NCBI GenBank assembly: GCA_905203195.1
Contig: CAJKVD010000026.1
Coordinates: 1 to 8,145, forward strand
Length of the DNA: 8,145 nt
DNA from: an uncultured Clostridium sp.
Lineage (GTDB): Bacteria > Bacillota > Clostridia > TANB77 > CAG-508
Reading direction: 5' to 3'
This document shows positions 1 to 5,090 of the stretch, piece after piece. Every line of letters begins with the position of its first letter. Position 1 is the first letter of the stretch. The notes beneath the pieces were generated by a model. It did not search any database, was not told the DNA's origin, and saw only the letters and a program-made list of their open reading frames with translations. The position numbers and the translations under genes are program-made.

Positions 1-1188
1 GGAAAAGAAAATAAAGCTTACGAACAACACGGAGCAAGTCCTTCACTAGACTATCAAAGTCCAATAAAAACTGTTGGTAGTAATATAAATATATTTGATA
101 TTACAAAGTATGATTATAGAAACTTTAATGAAGCTAGTGTAGAAATTACTGACAGTACTAATTTTAGAATAATTGCAACAACATCGAAAAACGCAAACAA
201 TGCGGTTGGTTTTAAAATAATGGATTTAACAAAATATGCAGGTAAAACACTAACTTTAAAAACAAAAGTAAAATCTAATACAAGCACAAACAAAGGATGT
301 TTAGTATTAAGACAAAATAATACGGATTATACTGGAACAAAATCAAATGAAAAATATGATGAAACTCAGAATACAACAGACGGTGTAATTACATTGCAAT
401 ATAAAGTAGCAGATACTATAAATGATAGTAATAGATATTTATTTGCTTGGTTTTTTGCAACGCGAGGCAGTGATTGTAATGCGAATGATTATGTTGATTA
501 TAAAGTTAAAATAGCAGAAGGTGCAGAAGTAGGGGAATATAGTCAATATGCTCAAGGATCATCTAAGGCTATAATAGAAAATTCTGATAAGACACAAAAA
601 CAAGAGTATATTATGCCAGTACGAGAAGAGATGCTAACAGATGATTATCTTGATTGGGACAATGGAGAAGAAGTACATTGTTGGAATAAACTAGTTTTAA
701 ATGGAACTGAAAACGATTCTTATTTTAGTGTAGCGAGCAATGGAGAATATGCAGTAATAAATTGCTTAAATATTTTAGAAAATGGAAAAAAAGTAGACGA
801 AAACAAAATATTATGTGATAAGCTAGTTTCAAAATATGGAGATACTTCTAATACAGAACATATAAGAAATGCAAGTTCTAATTATCCGAACAATATTGTT
901 ATATATATAAAATCTTCAAGATTAGAAGAAAGCACAGTAGCAGCATTTAAAAAATACTTATCTACTAATAACATTACTATTTATTATAAAACAGCAACAG
1001 AAACAAGACTAAAATTCACAGACGAACAAAAAGCAGTAGTAACAGAAATACAGAAAGCAACTAGTTATGAAGATACAACACATATTTATTCAACAGATGA
1101 ATTAAGTCCAGTTTTTGATGTAGAAGCAGTAATAAACTTAAAGAAATTAATAGCAAATATATCAACAACAGCAGAGGGGGAAAGATAG
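1..1188 (+). CDS. Prophage tail / receptor-binding-region protein (5' end cut by window)
   Basis: The frame is open from base 1 to a TAG at 1186-1188, giving 395 visible residues; the true start lies upstream. The internal ATG at 220 has no good ribosome binding site and is not the start. Visible residues 7-22 (YEQHGASPSLDYQSPI) match a motif I know from tail-tip and minor structural proteins of Firmicutes siphophages, of the form YGAxPSPDYPSxIxxVG. It is followed by a region like a carbohydrate-binding jelly-roll ('MDLTKYAGKTLTLKTKV', then 'YVDYKVKIAEGAEVGEYSQY'). Near the C-terminus, 'IYYKTATETRLKFTDEQKAVV' is also typical of these proteins. It probably sits at the tail tip or baseplate and may contact the host surface. 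Its stop overlaps the next gene's GTG, so it belongs to the tail-to-lysis operon. The family is inferred from remembered motifs. Confidence 0.75.
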   Translation, partial: GKENKAYEQHGASPSLDYQSPIKTVGSNINIFDITKYDYRNFNEASVEITDSTNFRIIATTSKNANNAVGFKIMDLTKYAGKTLTLKTKVKSNTSTNKGCLVLRQNNTDYTGTKSNEKYDETQNTTDGVITLQYKVADTINDSNRYLFAWFFATRGSDCNANDYVDYKVKIAEGAEVGEYSQYAQGSSKAIIENSDKTQKQEYIMPVREEMLTDDYLDWDNGEEVHCWNKLVLNGTENDSYFSVASNGEYAVINCLNILENGKKVDENKILCDKLVSKYGDTSNTEHIRNASSNYPNNIVIYIKSSRLEESTVAAFKKYLSTNNITIYYKTATETRLKFTDEQKAVVTEIQKATSYEDTTHIYSTDELSPVFDVEAVINLKKLIANISTTAEGER

Positions 1189-1472
1189 TGCAAGTATTAG
1201 AGTTTTTAAAAGATTATTGGTTTCTAATTACATTTCTGGGTACATTTTCGATTGGAATGTTTAGTTTTTGCATGTCAATGATAGAAGCAACAAAGTGTAG
1301 CCTGAGAAATGATATATTGACTATATATGATAGATGCAAAGAAGATAAAAAGATAACACATTATGAATTAGAGAGCATACAGCATAGTGCAGAAATTTAT
1401 TTTAAACTAAAAGGTAATTCATTTATAGAAGCATTAATGGAAAAAGTAAAAGAATTTGAAATAACTGATTAG
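1188..1472 (+). CDS. Small membrane protein in the holin position
   Basis: This 94-residue protein begins at GTG 1188, which shares one base with the preceding TAG. A Shine-Dalgarno GAGGGGG (about 1174-1180) lies roughly seven bases upstream. Residues 8-32 (YWFLITFLGTFSIGMFSF...) form one membrane segment near the N-terminus. A charged, helical cytosolic part follows, with 'LRNDILTIYDRCKEDKKITHYELESI'-type sequence ending in '...FIEALMEKVKEF'. That layout resembles small proteins often found just before the endolysin in Firmicutes prophages and annotated as holin-like. Gene order (tail protein, this gene, peptidase) supports a lysis role, but no holin activity can be read from sequence. It could instead be a spanin-like or scaffold accessory. 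Confidence 0.6.
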   Translation: MQVLEFLKDYWFLITFLGTFSIGMFSFCMSMIEATKCSLRNDILTIYDRCKEDKKITHYELESIQHSAEIYFKLKGNSFIEALMEKVKEFEITD

Positions 1473-1484
1473 GAGGAGAGAAAA

Positions 1485-2879
1485 TTGAAAAATAAATTAG
1501 AAGAAATATTTAAAAGTAAAACAAAAACAATAAGCTTGATAGTAGCAATATTAGTATCAGTATCTATATTGTTAAATGTTTATTTAGAATATAATGAAAC
1601 TGGACAAGTTGATACAAATAAGATATCAGAAGCCATAAGTACAGTAGTAGATGAAATAAATAAATCTAGTACAGAGATACCAAATCTAACAGAAACAGAC
1701 GAGCAAAGTTTAGAAGTTCAGGAAACAGAATCAGAAGGGTTTGAAGAACAAGGGATTATTGCTTATGAAGGTTCAGAAAAAACACCAAATGTTCAAGTTG
1801 GAGAATACGCAGGATTAACATACTATTCTCAATTAGATAGTAGATGGTCTAATAAAATGTATTCTAGTATAGAAAATAAATCACAAACAATAGGTTCAAG
1901 TGGCTGTGGACCTACATCAGCAGCAATGGTAGTGTCTAGCATAAAAGGAAATATAACACCAGACACAATGGCAGAATTATATACAAAATATAGTTATAGA
2001 AGTGCAAATCAGGGAACATATTGGAGCGCTTTTAAGTGGACAGCTGATATATTTGATATTGGGTACAGTGAATGTTATAAATTAGATGATGCAGTAACAA
2101 AATTAAAAGATAATAATTATATAATAGCAAGTTGTAATCAAGGTTTATTTACATATGGAGGACATTTTATAGTTTTAATTGGTGTAGAAGGAGATTATAT
2201 AAAAGTATATGATCCATATTTGTATAATGGAAAATTTGATGTATCTAGCCGTAGAGGATTAGCAACAGTAAATGGTAATACAGTATATGTATCAATAGAA
2301 AACTTTAGAGAGTATGCAAATTATCAAAAATTTTTCTGTTTCAAAAATAATAGAACAGACACAAAAGAAAACACAACTACAACAACAGTGACAGATAAAG
2401 TAGAATCTAATATAAATAAAGTAAATTATCAAGTTAAAATAATAGCAAATGGTGGTTTGAATATAAGAAGTGGAGCCAGCACATCATATTCAAGAGTTGG
2501 TGGATATGCAAAAGGCTCAATAGTAACTGTATTAGCAGAGTCAAACAACTTTGGAAAAACAAACTTAGGATGGATTTCATTAGCTTATACAACTAGATAT
2601 ACAGCTGTTGTAAAAAATGAAACGGCTCAAAAATATACTACAGGAACATATAGAGTTAATGCAAATATATTAAATGTTCGTACTGGTCCTAGTACAAAAT
2701 ATAAAATAAAGAGTTATAAACAATTAACAGCTAATGCAAGATATCAGAATAAAAAATTAGGAAATCAATATACTAATGGATTAAAACGAGGAGTAATAAC
2801 AACAGTTACTAAAATTCAAAATGGATTTGGTTTAACTCCAAGTGGATGGATGGCATTAGGTTATTGTACAAAAATGTAA
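1485..2879 (+). CDS. Endolysin-like: membrane-anchored C39-type cysteine peptidase with two SH3-type repeats
   Basis: This 464-residue protein starts at TTG 1485, chosen because AGGAGGAGAG (1471-1480) sits immediately upstream. Residues 17-32 form an N-terminal signal anchor, followed by an acidic linker (about 40-105). The catalytic domain spans about 110-285 and looks like peptidase C39-like/papain-fold (C39_2). It has Gln116 (YYSQLDSRW), nucleophile Cys141 in 'SSGCGPTSAAMV', His227 in 'GGHFIVLIGV', and Asp243 in 'VYDPYL'. A Thr-rich linker (about 292-303) leads to two SH3b-like repeats with the usual 'LNIRSGAST' (about 315-370) and 'LNVRTGPST' (about 386-464) signatures, expected to bind cell wall. 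Position after the holin-like gene makes it the probable lysis enzyme cutting peptidoglycan peptides. The signal anchor suggests Sec export, possibly as a SAR-type or wall-retained enzyme. A wall-remodelling host protein is the alternative. Confidence 0.82.
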   Translation: MKNKLEEIFKSKTKTISLIVAILVSVSILLNVYLEYNETGQVDTNKISEAISTVVDEINKSSTEIPNLTETDEQSLEVQETESEGFEEQGIIAYEGSEKTPNVQVGEYAGLTYYSQLDSRWSNKMYSSIENKSQTIGSSGCGPTSAAMVVSSIKGNITPDTMAELYTKYSYRSANQGTYWSAFKWTADIFDIGYSECYKLDDAVTKLKDNNYIIASCNQGLFTYGGHFIVLIGVEGDYIKVYDPYLYNGKFDVSSRRGLATVNGNTVYVSIENFREYANYQKFFCFKNNRTDTKENTTTTTVTDKVESNINKVNYQVKIIANGGLNIRSGASTSYSRVGGYAKGSIVTVLAESNNFGKTNLGWISLAYTTRYTAVVKNETAQKYTTGTYRVNANILNVRTGPSTKYKIKSYKQLTANARYQNKKLGNQYTNGLKRGVITTVTKIQNGFGLTPSGWMALGYCTKM

Positions 2880-2883
2880 AGTA

Positions 2884-2907
2884 AAAGGCAGATATTATTC
2901 TGCCTTT
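2884..2907. terminator. Hairpin terminator shared by convergent genes
   Basis: A nine-base stem AAAGGCAGA (2884-2892) pairs with TCTGCCTTT (2899-2907) around a six-base loop. Short T runs follow on both strands. It starts five bases after the endolysin stop. The loop and 3' arm hold the stop codon and last codons of the convergent - strand gene, so it probably ends both transcripts. The T tracts are short, so efficiency is uncertain. Confidence 0.7.
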
Positions 2908-3211
2908 ATAACTTTGTTATTATCATCTATTGTAAATTTAAAAAATGATTGTTCAAATAAATTATTGCCAAGAATATATGAATAAATATTTCCAAAAGCA
3001 GATTCATAATTTTTAGGACTATTATGATTAAATGAATTTAAAATATTTGAACAATCAGATTCAGGAACACAAATTTTAAAATGAATTAATTTTTTTGGTT
3101 ATCGGACAAAGTTGAGTAATCAAAATTTTTATCATCAGTAATAAAATATAAATATTCTTTATAAAGTGGATCGCTATTGCTTCCATGTTTTTCTAAAAAT
3201 ATATATTTCAT
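2895..3211 (-). pseudogene. Small unknown gene split by a frameshift in an A/T homopolymer
   Basis: Reading the - strand, an ATG at 3211 follows a perfect AAAGGAGGT ribosome binding site (3218-3226). The first frame gives 41 residues (MKYIFLEKHG...TLSDNQKN) and stops at 3086-3088. Restoring one base to the run of seven T on the + strand (3090-3096) joins it to a second open frame (...LIHFKICVPESD...FTIDDNNKVIKAE). That frame runs to a TAA at 2895-2897 inside the terminator hairpin. The joined product would be 105 residues. I do not recognise the family and see no membrane segment. Codons end mainly in T or A, as in the rest of the window. The break could be a true mutation, a phase-variable tract, slippage translation, or a sequencing error in the homopolymer. 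It lies just after the lysis module, where prophages often carry accessory genes. Confidence 0.65.
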
Positions 3212-3233
3212 ATAAATACCTCCTTTTTTTCAC

Positions 3234-3242
3234 ACTATATCA
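3234..3242 (-). promoter_or_regulatory. Extended -10 promoter for the split gene
   Basis: The - strand reads TGATATAGT here, an extended -10 (TGnTATAGT). No clear -35 lies at 17 bases. The start point would fall near 3227, giving a very short leader that begins almost at the ribosome binding site. A TTCGACA (reverse of the 0A box at 3261-3267) lies just upstream. Confidence 0.45.
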
Positions 3243-3260
3243 CATAAAAAATAAAAATAT

Positions 3261-3267
3261 TGTCGAA
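3261..3267 (+). promoter_or_regulatory. Spo0A-box-like site TGTCGAA (1 of 3)
   Basis: This is an exact match to the 0A-box core TGTCGAA. It lies 22 bases upstream of the extended -10 of the - strand split gene, in the -35 neighbourhood. Function is inferred only from the match and position. Confidence 0.35.
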
Positions 3268-3398
3268 TTTTGTCACAAATACAAAATTATCAAAAACGCT
3301 GAAAAATCAAGGTATATAACTACATTAAATAAAAAATAAAATAGCTTAAAATTGATTTTAAAAGGTCAAAAAATGGCTGAAATTAGGCAATTTTTTGC

Positions 3399-3427
3399 TT
3401 GAAATTACATAAAATTTGTGTTATAAT
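3399..3427 (+). promoter_or_regulatory. Strong + strand promoter facing the toxin-like gene
   Basis: TTGAAA (3399-3404), a 17-base spacer, and TATAAT (3422-3427) preceded by TGT make a near-consensus extended -10 promoter. The start point would be near 3434. No convincing protein gene lies downstream on this strand: the open frame over 3399-3665 begins inside the promoter with a TTG and has no ribosome binding site. It probably drives a non-coding RNA that runs towards the 3' end of the opposing 3588-3794 gene. Confidence 0.65.
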
Positions 3428-3501
3428 ATTGACAGGAAGAAAAAGAAATGTTACAATTTCATTACAAAAAATTAACTTTTTTGTAACATTAGATAAAAAA
3501 C

Positions 3502-3529
3502 TTGACATTCTAGGAATACATGTGATAAA
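3502..3529 (+). promoter_or_regulatory. Second + strand promoter candidate
   Basis: A consensus TTGACA (3502-3507) is followed after 16 bases by GATAAA (3524-3529), preceded by TGT as in an extended -10. Initiation near 3536 would give an RNA almost wholly antisense to the 3' end of the toxin-like transcript. Confidence 0.45.
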
Positions 3530-3549
3530 AATACAATTAATGAATATAA

Positions 3550-3575
3550 TAAAAAATAAGGAGCAAAGCTCCTTA
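3550..3575 (-). terminator. Intrinsic terminator of the toxin-like gene
   Basis: Stem TAAGGAGC (3557-3564) and GCTCCTTA (3568-3575) with a three-base loop is followed on the - strand by a run of T (+ strand A run 3551-3556). A second hairpin, AGATTAG/CTAATCT with a TTTG loop (3577-3594), lies just before it and contains the stop codon of the - strand gene. Two adjacent 3' hairpins are common on stable type I toxin mRNAs. Confidence 0.8.
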
Positions 3576-3587
3576 CAGATTAGTTTG

Positions 3588-3794
3588 CTAATCTATGTTA
3601 TCGTTTGTGGAGTTTGTGTTAGTGGCACTTACTTCACTTTTTTTGCTATCAATTGGAACAAATGACAGCCTGGCTTCGAATCCTTTAGCCAATTTGGCAG
3701 AACCAGATTTCATTTCCTTGAAAAAGTTTGTGACTTTTTCAAATAAAAAGCCTAAAGAAAAGATTATAACTGTTATCACTAAAAGAGTTTCCAA
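3588..3794 (-). CDS. Small hydrophobic peptide, candidate type I toxin (holin-like toxin type)
   Basis: The chosen start is TTG at 3794, eight bases after a perfect AGGAGG (3803-3808). An upstream ATG at 3842 is in frame but would put that Shine-Dalgarno inside the gene. The product is 68 residues. Residues 4-18 (LLVITVIIFSLGFLF) are one membrane segment, followed by a basic stretch 'EKVTNFFKEMKSGSAKLAKGF' and a polar Ser/Asn/Thr-rich tail. Short single-span peptides with a basic part and strong translation signals, such as TxpA and the putative holin-like toxins of Gram-positive bacteria, are membrane toxins. The basic tail here is longer than usual. An own promoter, a leader of about 130 bases, a double-hairpin terminator and convergent + strand promoters support a type I system. 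An inverted repeat TTGAAAAAGT/ACTTTTTCAA lies in the coding part (about 3718-3742). The family is inferred from layout; it could be another small membrane protein. Confidence 0.6.
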   Translation of the reverse strand: METLLVITVIIFSLGFLFEKVTNFFKEMKSGSAKLAKGFEARLSFVPIDSKKSEVSATNTNSTNDNID

Positions 3795-3870
3795 TTCACT
3801 CACCTCCTCGTATTGCAAATAAGGTCTAATCCATAGTTGCATGATAGTAGCAACTAAATTAATATTTGCA

Positions 3871-3886
3871 TAACAACTAGTTGTTA
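3871..3886. repeat. 16-base perfect palindrome in the toxin leader
   Basis: TAACAACTAGTTGTTA is its own reverse complement. Extra copies of CAACTA lie on both sides (3851-3856 and 3894-3899). It falls in the transcribed leader of the - strand gene. It may be an operator or a self-pairing RNA stem that controls translation. Confidence 0.6.
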
Positions 3887-3931
3887 CTTAATACAACTAA
3901 GCTGTCATGGTGAGTGCCAAACGATAAAAAT

Positions 3932-3960
3932 ATAATATCAAAAGAAAATATAAAAGTCAA
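3932..3960 (-). promoter_or_regulatory. Promoter of the toxin-like gene
   Basis: On the - strand, TTGACT (3955-3960), a 17-base spacer and TATTAT (3932-3937) preceded by TGA form a good extended -10 promoter. The start point would be near 3925, about 130 bases before the TTG start. Long leaders are usual for type I toxin mRNAs. Confidence 0.65.
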
Positions 3961-3996
3961 TAAAAATTCAAACTAAAAGTATAATTTACAACATAT

Positions 3997-4003
3997 TTCG
4001 ACA
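3997..4003 (-). promoter_or_regulatory. Spo0A-box-like site TGTCGAA (2 of 3)
   Basis: The - strand reads TGTCGAA. It lies between the divergent promoters of the toxin-like gene and the Spo0E-like gene, about 50 bases upstream of the latter's -10, so it could act on either. Match and position are the only evidence. Confidence 0.35.
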
Positions 4004-4051
4004 TAAAATTTAACAATACAGCTTTACACTACGCATCTTTATATAATAGTA

Positions 4052-4060
4052 TGATATAAT
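4052..4060 (+). promoter_or_regulatory. Extended -10 promoter of the Spo0E-like gene
   Basis: TGATATAAT is a consensus extended -10 with TATAAT at 4055-4060. No good -35 is present at 16-18 bases, which would fit an activator-dependent or extended -10 promoter. The leader would be only about 20 bases. Confidence 0.5.
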
Positions 4061-4088
4061 GTGAGAAAACTAAAGACGGAGAAAAAAG

Positions 4089-4256
4089 ATGAAAGAAAGA
4101 TTAAAAAGAATAAGAAATAAACTAGATATGATGATCGAAAAATATGGATTAAATTCAAAAGAAACAAGGAAGGTAAGTAAACATTTTGATGAGGTATTGA
4201 ATGAGTATTATAAAAAAGAAGTTCAATACCCAAAACGGAAGTTATATTTATTTTAA
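4089..4256 (+). CDS. Spo0E-like aspartyl-phosphate phosphatase family protein
   Basis: ATG 4089 follows GGAG (4078-4081) at seven bases, and the frame ends at TAA 4254-4256, giving 55 residues. The layout is that of Spo0E-family proteins. A first helix 'LKRIRNKLDMMIEKYGL' is followed by a short turn with 'NSKET', then a second helix containing Ser30-x-x-x-Asp34 (SKHFDEVLNEYY). This corresponds to the family signature SxxxD, usually S-Q-x-L-D-x-x-I-x-x-Y. Family members dephosphorylate Spo0A~P and so restrain sporulation, through the conserved Asp inserted in the Spo0A active site. Here the Leu before Asp is Phe, a mild change. The tail (PKRKLYLF) overlaps the next gene by 56 bases in another frame, which suggests translational coupling. 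Its nearness to a prophage lysis module raises a possible phage role in host sporulation timing. That role is inference. Confidence 0.7.
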   Translation: MKERLKRIRNKLDMMIEKYGLNSKETRKVSKHFDEVLNEYYKKEVQYPKRKLYLF

Positions 4257-4434
4257 ATATGAAGAATCATTAAAAAAATTAAAAGAAATGACAGGTAAAA
4301 AAGTAAAATTTCCGACCGTAAAAGAATGGAATATATATGCAAAAGAAAATCAATTATTGTCATCTGAAAGCATAAAATATATAGCAGGAGTAAATTGGCA
4401 TGAATTAAGAAATAGAATAAAATTAGAAAAATAA
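4201..4434 (+). CDS. Small EWNxYAKEN-motif protein, function unknown
   Basis: ATG 4201 lies inside the Spo0E-like gene, with its own Shine-Dalgarno TGAGGT (4190-4195) six bases upstream, and gives 77 residues. Residues 37-73 (FPTVKEWNIYAKEN..LSSESIKYIAG.NWHELRNRI) match a small conserved region I recall from clostridial mobile elements. There it reads like a helical DNA- or RNA-binding segment with a conserved Trp43 and Trp66. I cannot name a family. The first ~18 residues overlap the Spo0E-like tail and may be less constrained. The overlap and tandem order imply one transcript and coupled translation. Its function is unknown. Confidence 0.6.
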   Translation: MSIIKKKFNTQNGSYIYFKYEESLKKLKEMTGKKVKFPTVKEWNIYAKENQLLSSESIKYIAGVNWHELRNRIKLEK

Positions 4435-4454
4435 AAAAATTTTCAAAAAATGTT

Positions 4455-4486
4455 TGTAGTATTTTCAATACTTACAGGATTTTTTT
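4455..4486 (+). terminator. Intrinsic terminator after the Spo0E-like pair
   Basis: TGTAGTATT and AATACTTACA pair with one bulged base around a short loop, followed by a run of seven T (4480-4486). It lies about 20 bases after the stop and separates this pair from the next promoter. Confidence 0.75.
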
Positions 4487-4492
4487 GTCGAA
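4486..4492 (+). promoter_or_regulatory. Spo0A-box-like site TGTCGAA (3 of 3)
   Basis: An exact TGTCGAA, in the longer context TTTTTTGTCGAAAA, lies eight bases upstream of a consensus -35 at 4501. In known Spo0A promoters a box beside or over the -35 gives activation or repression. Which applies here cannot be told. Confidence 0.45.
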
Positions 4493-4500
4493 AACGGGTT

Positions 4501-4528
4501 TTGACATAGAAAATAAGTTTGATATAAT
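4501..4528 (+). promoter_or_regulatory. Strong promoter of the 4671 gene and its leader
   Basis: TTGACA (4501-4506), a 16-base spacer and TATAAT (4523-4528) form a consensus sigma-A type promoter. Initiation at about 4534-4536 would place the 5' end of the RNA at the base of the first leader stem. Confidence 0.8.
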
Positions 4529-4533
4529 AAGAA

Positions 4534-4670
4534 AAAAGAGATGCAAGGACCGCAAATCTAACACATCTCTTTTCCACAAACAATTTACTCGAAAGAGTTA
4601 ACTGTAAATTAAGTATAACCTCTTAAGAGTAAATTGTCAAATTATATTTACGAAAGAGAGGTTTTTATTT
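4534..4670 (+). promoter_or_regulatory. Structured 5' leader with alternative hairpins and an SD-hiding stem
   Basis: Several helices can be seen. AAAAGAGATG (4534-4543) pairs with CATCTCTTTT (4564-4573) at the very 5' end. AATTTAC (4582-4588) can pair with GTAAATT (4604-4610). The overlapping ACAATTTACTC (4580-4590) pairs perfectly with GAGTAAATTGT (4627-4637), so the two folds exclude each other. ACCTCT (4618-4623) pairs with AGAGGT (4657-4662), which covers the Shine-Dalgarno and is followed by TTTTT (4662-4666). This last stem could be a terminator or a translation block. I do not recognise a known riboswitch class. Confidence 0.5.
4646..4661 (+). repeat. Direct repeat ATTTACGAAAGAGAGG, copy 1 (ribosome-binding module)
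   Basis: The same 16 bases recur exactly at 4779-4794. Each copy places GAGAGG shortly before an ATG (4671 and 4803). This copy also forms the 3' arm of the leader's last stem. A near copy, ATTTACTCGAAAGAG, lies at 4583-4597. Confidence 0.8.
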
Positions 4671-4970
4671 ATGAAAGAAAAAAATGACGAAAAAAATAAA
4701 ATGGAGGTATTTACAAAAAAGAAAAGGAATAATATAATAGAAAAAGATTACAACCCCTTGAAAGTGAATTATGATTTGATTTACGAAAGAGAGGGAATAT
4801 TAATGTGTAATAATGTAGTATTAGATGAAACAAAAAAATTAAGCAAAAAATATAATAAAAAAGAAAAAGTAATTTTAAAGATGTTTGAATTAGGAATAAA
4901 TAATGGATGCGATGTCGATGAAATAAAAAAGATGATTAGTGAATTTGAAGACAACAGCAATTGTTATTAA
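4671..4970 (+). CDS. Small protein of unknown function with two possible starts
   Basis: The long form starts at ATG 4671 (Shine-Dalgarno AGAGAGG, 4655-4661) and has 99 residues. A second in-frame ATG at 4803 (Met45) has the same ribosome-binding module upstream and would give a 55-residue form. The N-terminal part is Lys/Asn-rich and low in complexity. The C-terminal part (MCNNVVLDETKKLSKKYNKKEKV...ELGINNGCDVDEIKKMISEFE) is a compact helical domain, reminiscent of small phage or clostridial proteins, but I cannot name the family. No membrane segment is visible. A strong promoter, a structured leader and a 0A-box-like site upstream show that expression is controlled. No good terminator is visible directly after it. 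Confidence 0.65.
   Translation: MKEKNDEKNKMEVFTKKKRNNIIEKDYNPLKVNYDLIYEREGILMCNNVVLDETKKLSKKYNKKEKVILKMFELGINNGCDVDEIKKMISEFEDNSNCY
4779..4794 (+). repeat. Direct repeat ATTTACGAAAGAGAGG, copy 2 (internal ribosome-binding module)
   Basis: This is an exact second copy of the 4646-4661 sequence, inside the coding frame (residues DLIYEREG). GAGAGGG lies nine bases before the internal ATG 4803. Confidence 0.8.
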
Positions 4971-4992
4971 TTTGTTATTAACGCATTGAAAT

Positions 4993-5041
4993 TTATAGCA
5001 ACTGATAAAGATATTGAAGAACTGTGAATTTGTTGCTATAA
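4993..5041. repeat. Inverted repeat between the 4671 and 5091 genes
   Basis: TTATAGCAAC (4993-5002) and GTTGCTATAA (5032-5041) are perfect inverse copies, 29 bases apart. No T run follows, so it is not a typical terminator. It may be a protein-binding site, a structured RNA, or a trace of the event that truncated the next gene. Confidence 0.6.
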
Positions 5042-5090
5042 CAGCAAAAGCTATAAGTATCAATAAAAAATGAATATGTGAAAAAATGAT

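Larger units (their letters stand above)
3434..3600 (+). ncRNA. Candidate antisense RNA to the toxin-like gene (3' end not defined)
   Basis: RNA from the promoter at 3399-3427, or from a second one at 3502-3529, would overlap the 3' end of the - strand gene that terminates near 3550. The early part folds well. TTACAAAAAA (3462-3471) pairs with TTTTTTGTAA (3477-3486) around a five-base loop. A competing pairing joins AATGTTACA (3447-3455) with TGTAACATT (3482-3490). I could not place a good + strand terminator; a T7 run at 3638-3644 after a weak stem is one option. The end given is therefore nominal. Confidence 0.35.

Noticed and set aside
220..1188. ATG 220 as the start of the tail gene
   Set aside because: The frame stays open to base 1 and the upstream part encodes the recognised YEQHGASPSxDYxSPI motif. 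There is no Shine-Dalgarno before 220.
3399..3665. + strand open frame of 88 codons opposite the toxin-like gene
   Set aside because: It starts at a TTG inside the -35 of a strong promoter, has no ribosome binding site, and its sequence is the antisense shadow of terminator hairpins and the - strand gene.
3595..3822. + strand 75-codon frame across the toxin-like gene
   Set aside because: It overlaps the well-supported - strand gene almost completely and has no ribosome binding site.
4042..4047. TATAAT as an alternative -10 for the Spo0E-like gene
   Set aside because: The nearest -35-like TTTACA (4023-4028) is only 13 bases away, and the extended -10 at 4052-4060 is better.
4039..4468. - strand open frames opposite the Spo0E-like and EWN genes
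   Set aside because: Their hydrophobic, Phe/Leu-rich composition is what Lys/Glu-rich AT-rich genes give when read backwards. No promoter or Shine-Dalgarno was seen.
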